NCBI RefSeq assembly: GCF_002160955.1
Contig: NZ_NFLN01000006.1
Location: forward strand, 1-64,000
From: Gemmiger sp. An120
GTDB taxonomy: Bacteria > Bacillota > Clostridia > Oscillospirales > Ruminococcaceae
Reading direction: 5' to 3'
Length of the DNA: 64,000 nt
The notes beneath the pieces were generated by a model. The model saw only the letters and a list, made by a program, of their open reading frames with translations, was not told the DNA's origin and searched no databases. Shown one piece after another: positions 51,961 to 59,911 of this stretch; the first letter of the stretch is position 1; the number at the start of each line of letters is the position of its first letter. A program made the position numbers and the translations under genes.

Positions 51961-52758
51961 TCAGGGATCGTACCGGCCCGCCAGGGCGGCGAACAGGATC
52001 TGCAGCAGGTTGGCGTTGCCCCGCATCCCCTTGATCTTGGTGGGGGTGGGCTCGGCTTTGGGGTAGGCGCGCTCCACCGGTACCTCGCAGGCTTTGAGCC
52101 CCAGGCGGGTGGCCCGGATGCTCAGGTAGGCCAGCAGCTCGTACCCGGCAAACACGTCCCGGAAGGGCTGCACCGCCGGATGGGTCAGGTAGGCGCAGCT
52201 GTAGGCCCGGTAGGCGTTGGTGGTATCGGTGAACCAGTGGCGCGCCCCCAGGCTGATGAGGGGCGCGTGAATGAACCGCACCGCCAGCCAGCGGGAGAGC
52301 GGGGTGTTGACCGCCCGGCCGCCCTTGACGAACCGGCTGCCCTGCACCAGGTCGTAGCCCTGTTCCAGCTTCTGAATAAACAGGGGCACGCTTTCGATGC
52401 TGTCTTTATTGTTGCCGTCGATGGTCAGGATACCCTTGTAGCCCCGCTGCAGCGCCTCCCACAGGCCCATGCGCAGCTGGGCGCCCTGGCGGCCCGGGCC
52501 GGTCTTGACCAGCAGAGTATTCACCCGCCGGGCGATCAGCCCCGCCGGGTCCATGCTGCCGTCGGTGGAGCCGCCGTCGCACAGGATGATGTCGCATACT
52601 TCCGGGATACCGGCCTTGGCGGCACGGTCCAGTTCGGCCAGGATGCGGCCGCCCTCGTTAATAATCGGAATCAGCAGACAGTAGTCGCTGTGTTTTTCGG
52701 CAAACCGGGTGCGGGTATAATCCGGCACACCGGTCAGGCCGGTGATGGTTTCGGTCAT
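51961..52758 (-). CDS. family 2 glycosyltransferase
   Basis: 265 residues. Dolichyl-phosphate-mannose-synthase-like GT2: CLLIPIINEGGRI, IILCDGGSTDGS, LTIDGNNKDS (DxD variant DGN), GSRFVKGG, TDTTNAYRAYS. No C-terminal membrane helix, so cytosolic or peripheral. ATG 52758 overlaps the stop of the upstream isomerase (ATGA), indicating translational coupling. Confidence 0.88.
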   Translation of the reverse strand: MTETITGLTGVPDYTRTRFAEKHSDYCLLIPIINEGGRILAELDRAAKAGIPEVCDIILCDGGSTDGSMDPAGLIARRVNTLLVKTGPGRQGAQLRMGLWEALQRGYKGILTIDGNNKDSIESVPLFIQKLEQGYDLVQGSRFVKGGRAVNTPLSRWLAVRFIHAPLISLGARHWFTDTTNAYRAYSCAYLTHPAVQPFRDVFAGYELLAYLSIRATRLGLKACEVPVERAYPKAEPTPTKIKGMRGNANLLQILFAALAGRYDP

Positions 52759-53543
52759 GCGAACACCTCCGCCACGTATTCCAGGCTGCGGCGCAGTGCG
52801 TCCGGGTCGCACGCTTTCATCTCCAGGGACACCCAGCCTTTCCAGCCCACTGCGCCCAGGGTCAGGGCCAGTTCCTTGTGCAGACTGCGGCGCTCAATGG
52901 GGGCCAGGCCCGGTTCGCTGATGTGCACGTGGCTCACGTATTTCATCTCGTTGGCATAGTCGGAGGGGCGCTCGCCGTTGGCGATCATGGCGCCCACATC
53001 CAGGTTGACCGCAAGGCCCGGCGTTGCCAGCTTTTTGACCAGATCCAGCGCCTGCCGGGTGGTGTTCAGGTAGTTGGTATTATAAATAGGAGGGTTGGGT
53101 TCCAGGGCGATCACCGCGCCCCGGCGGGCCGCTTCGGGGCCCAGGCGGCGGAAAAATTCTTCCGCTGCCTGCTCACTCGCCCCCTCGGGACGGTTGCGGT
53201 TGCGGGGACAGCCGAACACCAGATTTTCGCAGCGGCAGCTGCGGGCAAACTCCAGCGCGGCCAGGGTGTATTCTTCCAGTTCGGCCGCTTCTTCGGGCAC
53301 AAAGATGTTGCCGGTCCGGCCGTACCAGATGCTCTGCATACTGACCACAGAAAACCCGTACCGCTGGTACATGACCCCGGCAAACAGGGCCGCGCCGTTG
53401 CAGCATTCATAGGGTGCGTCGGGGAAAAGGCGGGTAGGGGCGATCTCCAGCCCGGAGTAGCCCAGATCTTTCATCCACTGCCAGACCGTTTCGTCCTGCG
53501 CCGCCGTCCAGCCGATGTTGGAAGCCGCCAGTTTGAAGCCCAT
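52755..53543 (-). CDS. sugar phosphate isomerase/epimerase (AP-endonuclease-2 fold TIM barrel)
   Basis: 262 residues. TIM barrel with metal-ligand pattern: YSGLEIAPTR (Glu), ALEPNP (Glu), NLDVGAM (Asp), SHVHISEP (His), SLEMKA (Glu). Interconverts sugar or inositol derivatives in family members; here probably supplies the sugar used by the adjacent GT2 enzymes. First gene after the promoter at 53597; ATG 53543 with AAGGAG. Confidence 0.85.
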   Translation of the reverse strand: MGFKLAASNIGWTAAQDETVWQWMKDLGYSGLEIAPTRLFPDAPYECCNGAALFAGVMYQRYGFSVVSMQSIWYGRTGNIFVPEEAAELEEYTLAALEFARSCRCENLVFGCPRNRNRPEGASEQAAEEFFRRLGPEAARRGAVIALEPNPPIYNTNYLNTTRQALDLVKKLATPGLAVNLDVGAMIANGERPSDYANEMKYVSHVHISEPGLAPIERRSLHKELALTLGAVGWKGWVSLEMKACDPDALRRSLEYVAEVFA

Positions 53544-53596
53544 GCGCAAACGCTCCTTCCGCCCGGGCGCGCCGGGCACATAGTGATACAGAATAC

Positions 53597-53625
53597 ATTA
53601 TACACGGCGTGAAATAAAAAAGCAA
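53597..53625 (-). promoter_or_regulatory. promoter for isomerase-GT2 operon
   Basis: TTGCTT (53620-53625), 17-bp spacer, TATAAT (53597-53602). Confidence 0.78.
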
Positions 53626-53653
53626 TTTGCCCGGCCAAAGCAGGATTTGCCAA

Positions 53654-53722
53654 TCTGGGGGGGACAACGTCCCCCCAGACCCCGGAAATCAGGGCCGGAA
53701 TTCTCCGGCCCTGAGAATTTTT
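53654..53722. repeat. two hairpins in the inter-operon gap
   Basis: TCTGGGGGG ... CCCCCCAGA (53654-53679), then CAGGGCCGGA-ATTC-TCCGGCCCTG (53690-53713) followed by TTTTT. The second resembles a plus-strand terminator although no plus-strand gene precedes it. Confidence 0.6.
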
Positions 53723-53728
53723 ACCTAT

Positions 53729-53765
53729 AAAAAGCCGCCGTCCCGGTACGGGCGGCGGCTTTTTG
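53729..53765 (-). terminator. terminator of the nonulosonate operon
   Basis: AAAAAGCCGCCG ... CGGCGGCTTTTT, starting 2 bp after the SDR stop. Confidence 0.88.
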
Positions 53766-53766
53766 T

Positions 53767-54687
53767 TCAGTTCCAGTTTTTTAAGAAATCACAGACAGCA
53801 GTCAGGCACTCCGGCTCAGTGCACAAATACTCCCCGGCCCCGCCCAGCAGCGCGGCGTGGCGGGTGCGCAGGTCGTAATCAAAGGGGGCGCCCGGCAGGT
53901 GGTTTGTAAAGGTTTTGCCGGTAAAGGCCTCATAGACCCGGGCGGCACTCAAGGGCGGGGTGGCCAGATGCAGCACCCGCAGATCCGCGTCCAGGGCTGT
54001 CCGGATATCGCGCCACAGCCGGGCCAGGTCGTAGAACTGGTAGACCGAGCGGCTGTCGGTAAAGGCCAGGGCGTTGAAGGGCGCGGCGGCAAACCAGGCC
54101 CGCAGCGCGGCCGGGTCGGCCTTGCCGCTCAGCTTGTAAAAGCCGTTGCCCGCGTCCTCGTAGCCGATGCGCACCAGCTCGCTCTCCGCGGCCAGCTGCT
54201 GGTACTTGTCCGGGCGCAGCAGGGCGGGGGTGATGGTGTGCAGGTCATAGAGGAAATTCTTCTTCAGCCCCTTGCCGTAGAGGGCGGGCAGGCGGACGAT
54301 CAGGGCGTCCGGCCAGTCCTCGCGCACCCAGCGTTCCAGCTGCAGGCGGTTGGCGCCGTAGGGGGCCAGCCCCTCGGGGGTGGGCTCGTCGGCCTCGGTT
54401 TTGCCCCGGCTGTCCGCAAACACGCAGATGGAGGAGATCAGCACCACCTTTTTCGGGGCCAGACGGCGCAGGTTTTCCCGGGCGGCGGCCATCACCGCCA
54501 GGTCGGCGGCAGGGTCGGCGTTGGCCAGGTACATGGCGGCGGGCACCCCGGCGTAGACCACCAGGCCGTTGTCGCGGCCGAAGCCGTTCTGCACGTCGGT
54601 GGAATGGTAGGCCGCATCAAAGGGATAGGCGGCCAGCAGGTTCCCCCCCACAAAGCCGGTGCTTCCTACAAGAACGGTATCGGGCAT
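53767..54687 (-). CDS. NAD-dependent epimerase/dehydratase-type SDR
   Basis: 306 residues. Extended-SDR Rossmann start TVLVGSTGFVGGNLL, VVLISSICVFADS. The active-site position normally YxxxK reads YGANR, so the catalytic Lys is replaced by Arg. Last gene of the nonulosonate operon. Could reduce or epimerise a nucleotide-sugar, but the altered motif leaves activity open. ATG 54687; the frame upstream belongs to the thrE-like gene region. Confidence 0.8.
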   Translation of the reverse strand: MPDTVLVGSTGFVGGNLLAAYPFDAAYHSTDVQNGFGRDNGLVVYAGVPAAMYLANADPAADLAVMAAARENLRRLAPKKVVLISSICVFADSRGKTEADEPTPEGLAPYGANRLQLERWVREDWPDALIVRLPALYGKGLKKNFLYDLHTITPALLRPDKYQQLAAESELVRIGYEDAGNGFYKLSGKADPAALRAWFAAAPFNALAFTDSRSVYQFYDLARLWRDIRTALDADLRVLHLATPPLSAARVYEAFTGKTFTNHLPGAPFDYDLRTRHAALLGGAGEYLCTEPECLTAVCDFLKNWN

Positions 54688-54703
54688 GGGAGATTCCTCC
54701 TTG

Positions 54704-55147
54704 TTATTCGGATTTGCGGTGGCGGCGGGGCAGCGGGATGCTGAGCACAAAGGCGATGCCCAGCGCCATGGCCACCGCGATCTTGATGGCCTCGGCGCCT
54801 TTTTGTACAAACAGGTCGTTGTTGCCCCGGATGAAGTAATAGGCGGTATAGTAGATGGCCGCGCCGGGCACCAGCGGGAAAATGCCGCTGAACAGGAACA
54901 CCGTAATGGGCATCCGCAGCCCGATGGCAAACACCCGGCAAAGGGCGGCCAGCGGCAGCACCGCGATCAGGCTGGCGGTGACGGTGCTGGCCCCGGCGGC
55001 CACGCACAGGCAGTAGACCAGCCAGCCCACCCCGCCGGTGACCGCGCAGGCCCACCAGGAACGGCGGGGCACGTGGAACAGGATGGCAAAGGCCCAGGTG
55101 CCGCCCGCGGAGATGAGCAGCTGGCGCAGCAGTTCAGGCACGCTCAC
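54704..55147 (-). CDS. threonine/serine exporter family, small subunit (ThrE_2/DUF3815)
   Basis: 147 residues, about five helices (LLISAGGTWAFAILF; ITVFLFSGIFPLVPGAAIYYTAYY). GTG 55147 overlaps the stop of the preceding large subunit (GTGA), so the two are translated as a coupled pair. Corresponds to the C-terminal part of fused ThrE exporters. Export of threonine/serine or related small solutes is the family role. Confidence 0.9.
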   Translation of the reverse strand: MSVPELLRQLLISAGGTWAFAILFHVPRRSWWACAVTGGVGWLVYCLCVAAGASTVTASLIAVLPLAALCRVFAIGLRMPITVFLFSGIFPLVPGAAIYYTAYYFIRGNNDLFVQKGAEAIKIAVAMALGIAFVLSIPLPRRHRKSE

Positions 55148-55926
55148 GGAAACACCACCCCCAGCAGACTGCCGGCCCCCACCAGCACAAGACCCACGCC
55201 GCAGGCAATGGAGCCCGCGATGAGCAGCGCGTCGATCAGGCGGATGGTGCCGGAGAGATAATCCCCGTTGATAAAGTCCCGGATGGACATGGTCAGGGCG
55301 ATACCGGGGGTCAGGGGCATCAGGCAGCCGATGATGACCTGATCCATCCCCCGGCAGGGCAGGGCCACCGCCAAAGCGGCTACCAGCCCGGCCCCCACGA
55401 GCTTGGTAAAGATCTTGTTGAGGCGCAGCCGGGCCGCCCCGAACAGGAACAGCTGCAGCACCACCCCGATCAGCAGCATCCAGCCCACGTCGGCCCACAC
55501 ACCGCCGAACAGGATGGCAAAGCAGGCCGAACCACCCGCGCAGGCGGCCACCTGGCCCCAAGCGGGGGTGGGCGGCAGGGCGGCAATCTCCTCCAGGCGG
55601 GTGCTGGCCTCGGCCAGCGGCACCTTGCCGGCGGCGATCCGGCGGGACAAATCGTTGATCTCGGCCACACGGCCCAGGTGGGTGGTGGCTTCGGGCACAT
55701 AGGCCACCCGGGTGCGCTGGCCCTCCATCGAGCAGTACAGCCCGTTGGTGAGCACGTAGATATTTACATCCTGCCCGCCGTAGCTGCGGGCGATGATGTC
55801 CATGGTCTGCTGCACCCGGAACACCTCGGCCCCGTTTTCCAGCAGCAGCTTACCCGCCCGCATCACCAGGTTCATCAGTTCCTCGCCGGCGGCGGGGGGC
55901 GGGGTTTCCAGCTGCCGGGGGTTCAT
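55144..55926 (-). CDS. threonine/serine exporter family, large subunit (ThrE/DUF1212)
   Basis: 260 residues. Cytoplasmic N-terminal domain (LVMRAGKLLLENGAEVFRV, family hallmark) and a five-helix membrane part (GCLMPLTPGIALTMSIRDF). ATG 55926 lies 11 bp after the CMP-transferase stop; ribosome site is weak, suggesting coupling. Odd location inside a nonulosonate operon. Confidence 0.9.
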   Translation of the reverse strand: MNPRQLETPPPAAGEELMNLVMRAGKLLLENGAEVFRVQQTMDIIARSYGGQDVNIYVLTNGLYCSMEGQRTRVAYVPEATTHLGRVAEINDLSRRIAAGKVPLAEASTRLEEIAALPPTPAWGQVAACAGGSACFAILFGGVWADVGWMLLIGVVLQLFLFGAARLRLNKIFTKLVGAGLVAALAVALPCRGMDQVIIGCLMPLTPGIALTMSIRDFINGDYLSGTIRLIDALLIAGSIACGVGLVLVGAGSLLGVVFP

Positions 55927-55937
55927 CGGCGCGGCGC

Positions 55938-56702
55938 TCACCGGCGGATGTTCTCCCGCACGGCGGCAAATTCCGGCAGGGTGTCGTACAGATGGCGGGC
56001 AATGACCTCCATCAGCACAAAATCCTCCTCGCTGTCGATATCCAGCACGCCGGTATCCTTCATGAGGGAAGCGCCGATCTTGCCGTCCCACAGGATGCCG
56101 GTGGTGTTGCCGGCCAGGAAATCCCGGCTGAACACATAGATGCTGGCGTTCACGTCATAGAACACCGGGGCCTGCTGGCGGGCGGTGTAGGTGGCGTTGT
56201 CGATGCCCTTTTCCACATGGTCGCCGCAGTCCCGCACCATGTTGAAGCAGGGGTTGCGGCGGCTGTCGGTCACGCTGAACACCAGATCCAGATCCGCCCG
56301 GCTGGCTTTCAGCCGGTAGGCACTCTCCACGTCCTTCGCGGTGCGCAGGGGGCTGGTGATATCCAGATCCATCACGAAGTCGTAGGCTTCGCCCCGGGCC
56401 TGCTCCATCCGGGCCAGGCTGTCCTGGAAAACGGCCATCTTGGGCACTGTGTCCCCGCCCAGGGCCTCGCCCCGGGGCAGGTAGACCACCTCCGGATACT
56501 TGTCCGCCACCAGACGGGCCAGATCCTCGCTGTCGGTGTTCAGGCAGATGTCCGCCTTGACCTGCGGGTTCGCGGCCAGGAACATCTGGGCCGCGCTGAG
56601 GGTGTAGTACACCAGCGGCAGGCCGCAGAAGGTTTTCAGGTTTTTATTCCTGAACCCCTTGCTGCCCGCCCGGCCGCAGATGGTGATGAGAAGCTTTTCC
56701 AT
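55938..56702 (-). CDS. CMP-nonulosonate cytidylyltransferase (NeuA/LegF type)
   Basis: 254 residues. Activates a nonulosonic acid with CTP to give the CMP-sugar. ICGRAGSKGFRNKN (CTP-binding motif of NeuA-type enzymes), ADICLNTDSEDLA, FVMDLDITSPLRTAKDVE and DIDSEEDFVLME (metal-binding aspartates). No extra phosphatase or esterase domain. With NeuB and NeuC encoded upstream it completes the core of a legionaminic/sialic-type pathway. Confidence 0.9.
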   Translation of the reverse strand: MEKLLITICGRAGSKGFRNKNLKTFCGLPLVYYTLSAAQMFLAANPQVKADICLNTDSEDLARLVADKYPEVVYLPRGEALGGDTVPKMAVFQDSLARMEQARGEAYDFVMDLDITSPLRTAKDVESAYRLKASRADLDLVFSVTDSRRNPCFNMVRDCGDHVEKGIDNATYTARQQAPVFYDVNASIYVFSRDFLAGNTTGILWDGKIGASLMKDTGVLDIDSEEDFVLMEVIARHLYDTLPEFAAVRENIRR

Positions 56703-56723
56703 AACGATTCCTCCTGAAAGGCC

Positions 56724-57662
56724 TTACGCCTTGCCTAATGTGAGCCGCAGCACCTGCAGCGCGGTGGCCGGGGTGTTGACGCTGGGCCCCGTGCCGGTGA
56801 GGGCATAGGTAACAAAATAGTCCATCTCCCGCAGATACCGCTCATTGACCGGTTCCTCGTACCGCTCCACCGTGCCGTCGGCCAGGGTCAGGGTGCCCGC
56901 GCCGAAATCCGCGGTGACGGTGCCGTCCTGGCAAAACAGCTCGATGGTCCGGCGATAGGTGCGGCCGAAGTAGTCCAGATGCACCTCCGCCAGCAGGCTG
57001 GGGTACCGGGCGATGTAGACCGACAGATCGTCCGAATCAATCTCCAGATCCGAGTAGGTGCCCCGCAGGTTATAGCTTTCCAGCGGCATGCCGAACAATT
57101 CCACCAGATAATCCCACTCGTGGATCAGATCGATGGTCACCCCGCCGCCCAGGTCCCGGTGGGCGGAGTAAACGGTGCGGTAATCCACCCCGGGCCGCCA
57201 GTCCGGCAGGTAGGAAGAGCAGATCACCCGGGCGGAGTAGGGCCGCAGGCCGGGCAGCTTTTCCTTTAACGCCAGCATGGTGCCGCACCAGCGCATGGGA
57301 GCGGCCACGTAGGCTTTCTGGCCCTGGTCGTCGGCCAGGCCCAGAGCGGCCAGATCCGCGTCCGGGTCGTCAAAGATGGGCTTTTCGATAAACAGCGTCT
57401 CCGCCCGGCCCCGCAGCGCGGCCAGGGTATCCCGGTGCATGCTGGTGGGGTTGGTGATGAAGATGGCGTCGTACCGGGGGGGCAGCTGTTCCACGCTGGT
57501 GTACTGATTCCGCAGCAGCTGGGCCGCGCCCTCCCGCAGCGGACGGGTGCCGCTGCGCAGCGCGTCGGCGTGCACCGGAATGCCCCGCCGCCGGCCGATC
57601 TCATGCAGATTGTTCAGATGCCGGGTACCGATGGAGCCCAGGCCCACAAAAAGCACGTCCAT
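56724..57662 (-). CDS. Gfo/Idh/MocA family oxidoreductase
   Basis: 312 residues. NAD(P)-binding LFVGLGSIGTRHLNNL, FIEKPIF (EKP motif), substrate domain with DLIHEWDYL (the catalytic His region). Acts on a sugar or sugar nucleotide. One of two unlike paralogues in tandem within the nonulosonate operon, similar in position to the accessory oxidoreductases of Campylobacter legionaminate loci. Precise step unknown. Confidence 0.87.
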   Translation of the reverse strand: MDVLFVGLGSIGTRHLNNLHEIGRRRGIPVHADALRSGTRPLREGAAQLLRNQYTSVEQLPPRYDAIFITNPTSMHRDTLAALRGRAETLFIEKPIFDDPDADLAALGLADDQGQKAYVAAPMRWCGTMLALKEKLPGLRPYSARVICSSYLPDWRPGVDYRTVYSAHRDLGGGVTIDLIHEWDYLVELFGMPLESYNLRGTYSDLEIDSDDLSVYIARYPSLLAEVHLDYFGRTYRRTIELFCQDGTVTADFGAGTLTLADGTVERYEEPVNERYLREMDYFVTYALTGTGPSVNTPATALQVLRLTLGKA

Positions 57663-57674
57663 GGTGATCCCTCC

Positions 57675-58652
57675 TCAGGCGTTCTCGATGGCCTCGATGA
57701 GGCGGATGGTTTCCTTGTCCCGTTCAAAGCTGTACCGGGGCTGTTCCTCGCCCGCCAGCACACCCAGGAAGTTGGCCAGCTCGTCCACGTAGGCGTTCTC
57801 CACAATGTTGTCGGAGTAGCGGGGGTCCTGTTCCACCTGGGCATAGGTGTTCACCGGCTGTTTCTCGCCGCTTTGCTTGTCAAACTCGTAGAGGGAACGG
57901 GGGTTGCCCTCCCAGAACAGGTGCAGGCCCTCGCCGAAGCACTCAAAGTTGCGCACCGCTTTGGGGCTGACCACGTCCACCGCCAGCATGCCCTTGGTGC
58001 CGTTTTCGTGGCGCAGGGTGACAAAGACGCTGTCCGGGTAGGCAATCTCCAGATTGCTGATCTTGTCCTTCATGGCGGTGAAGCCGGTCACCGGGCCGAA
58101 GGTATCCAGCAGCCAGGGCAGGTCGATGCCGAAAATTTCCCGCACGCCGCCGGTGCGCGCATCCCCCACAAAGAAGTTTTTGTAGTTCTCCCAGGGGTGC
58201 CAGTCGGGCAGGTACTGACCGATGTGGTAGATATAGTTCACCGGGCCGGCAAACTCCCGCACCCGCCGCTTGATATACCGGGTTTCGCCCCGGTAGAGCA
58301 TGGTGCTGGACAGAAACAGCGGCACACCCTTTTCCTTTGCCTTGCGGATGTTCTCGTCGTAACCGTCGTCCACCAGGTTCAGCTCGGTAAAGACCGGCAG
58401 GCCCGCCTCCAGCAGCTGGCCGATGAGCCCTGCGTGGCTCAGCGGCGCGGTGCAGACCAGCGCCCCGTCAAAGCTGTCCGCGGCCAGGGCCGCATCGAGG
58501 CTCTCATAGGCGGTGATGCCCAGAGTCTGGGCTTCCTCCCGGCGGCCGGGGGCGGAATCCACCCCGGCGATCTGTACTTCCGGCACAAGGCCGCGCAGCA
58601 GCCGGGCGCGGCGCTTGCCCATGCTGCCCAGACCCACGATCAACAGTTTCAT
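57675..58652 (-). CDS. Gfo/Idh/MocA family oxidoreductase
   Basis: 325 residues. LLIVGLGSMGKRRARLL Rossmann start; the usual EKP motif is ELN in VFTELNLVDDGYDENI, so the conserved Lys is missing. C-terminal domain GGVREIFGIDLPWLLDTFG. Overlaps neuC by 4 bp (ATGA-type coupling). Role in nonulosonate modification is inferred from position only. Confidence 0.85.
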   Translation of the reverse strand: MKLLIVGLGSMGKRRARLLRGLVPEVQIAGVDSAPGRREEAQTLGITAYESLDAALAADSFDGALVCTAPLSHAGLIGQLLEAGLPVFTELNLVDDGYDENIRKAKEKGVPLFLSSTMLYRGETRYIKRRVREFAGPVNYIYHIGQYLPDWHPWENYKNFFVGDARTGGVREIFGIDLPWLLDTFGPVTGFTAMKDKISNLEIAYPDSVFVTLRHENGTKGMLAVDVVSPKAVRNFECFGEGLHLFWEGNPRSLYEFDKQSGEKQPVNTYAQVEQDPRYSDNIVENAYVDELANFLGVLAGEEQPRYSFERDKETIRLIEAIENA

Positions 58653-59842
58653 TTTGGCAACTCCCCTTCATAAAAGGTTTTGGGCGCGCCGAAACCGGGC
58701 CGGCGCACCTCCCGCAGCAGGATCTCCACAATTTTTTCGCTGGTGTTGCCCCCGTTGTAGGGGCTTCTGGCCTTTCGGGCCGTGGTCCGAAACGCCGGGC
58801 TCAGGGCCTTGTGCAGGGCGGCTTCGATGGCGGATTCGTCCGCCGGGCAGCCGATCACGTTTTCGCAGATGGGGCGGCCTTTCTGCCGGTCCCCCACGTT
58901 GACGGTGGGTACCCCGAAGGTAGGGGTTTCCACCACGCCGCTGGAGGAATTGCCCAGCACCACCGCCGCCCCCTTCATGGCGGAGAGGTACCGCACCACC
59001 CCCAGGCTGGTGCGCACCGCGACGGTATCGGGATGGGCGGCGGCCCACCGGTCCAGCTCTTCGTTGATGATAAGGCCGCCCGCGTCCGCGTTGGCCTTGG
59101 TAACCAGCCAGTGCAGGCCGGTGGCGGCGCTCACTGCGTCCATGGCGGCCAGCAGCGCGTCGGACTGGGCGGCAGGGTCGGCCCCGCCGGCGGTTTCCGG
59201 GTGGAAGGTGACCAGGCCGTAGGGCCGGGTCAGGTCAAAGCCGATGCTCTGGCTCAGTTCGTCCAGCCCCAGCAGGGTCATGGTGCGGATGTTCTCATCC
59301 CCCAGCCCCCCCACATTGAACACGGTGGCGGGCTGCTCCCCCATCTGGATGACCCGCCGGGCGGATTCGTCGCAGCTGGGGAAATGCAGATGGGCGATCT
59401 TGGTGATACAGTGGCGGTACCAGTCGTCCGCCGCGCCCAGGGTCACGTCCCCGCCGCTGATATGGGCCACCGGTACCCCGGCGAACGCCGCGGCCTGGGC
59501 CACGGCGAAAATTTCGTACCGGTCCCCCAGCACCAGCACGCAGGCCGGGCGGTTTTCCGCGAACCAGCGCACAAAACCATGGATGGTGCGCTCCACCGCA
59601 CCCGCGGTGGCAAGGGGGCCGCTCTCCCCCGGCGCAAGGATGGGGATGCGGGCGGCGACGGGCACCCCGTCGGCTTCGATCTCGGCCACGGTGTTGCCGT
59701 ACTCCGGCGCCAGATGGGCCCCGGTGACCAGCACCGACAGCTCCGCCTCCGGGCAGGCCATCAGGTTTTGTATGACCGGACGCAGCAGGCCGTACTCGGC
59801 CCGGGTTCCGGTGACCACCGCCAGTTTGACCGGCTGGGACAT
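58649..59842 (-). CDS. neuC: UDP-sugar 2-epimerase, hydrolysing (NeuC/LegG type)
   Basis: 397 residues. Converts the NDP-activated amino sugar to the free 2-epimer that feeds NeuB. VVTGTRAEYGLLRPVI, VLGDRYEIFAVA, AHISGGDVTLGAADDWYRHCITK, LGNSSSGVVETPTFGVPTVN and NVGDRQKGR are the NeuC/LegG hallmarks. ATG 59842 with AGGAGG. In a legionaminate pathway (PtmE upstream) the substrate would be the GDP-linked bacillosamine-type sugar; in sialate it would be UDP-GlcNAc. Confidence 0.92.
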   Translation of the reverse strand: MSQPVKLAVVTGTRAEYGLLRPVIQNLMACPEAELSVLVTGAHLAPEYGNTVAEIEADGVPVAARIPILAPGESGPLATAGAVERTIHGFVRWFAENRPACVLVLGDRYEIFAVAQAAAFAGVPVAHISGGDVTLGAADDWYRHCITKIAHLHFPSCDESARRVIQMGEQPATVFNVGGLGDENIRTMTLLGLDELSQSIGFDLTRPYGLVTFHPETAGGADPAAQSDALLAAMDAVSAATGLHWLVTKANADAGGLIINEELDRWAAAHPDTVAVRTSLGVVRYLSAMKGAAVVLGNSSSGVVETPTFGVPTVNVGDRQKGRPICENVIGCPADESAIEAALHKALSPAFRTTARKARSPYNGGNTSEKIVEILLREVRRPGFGAPKTFYEGELPK

Positions 59843-59911
59843 ATCGCTTGCCTCCTGTTTTTCCACAATGAGCCGCCCGGAATGTGGAAAACTTTGCCGG
59901 GCAGCGGCAGT

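Noticed and set aside
53640-53765. Cluster of hairpins as a possible CRISPR or attachment site
   Set aside because: The three hairpins differ in sequence, there are no spacers, and they are explained as terminators and a palindromic intergenic element.
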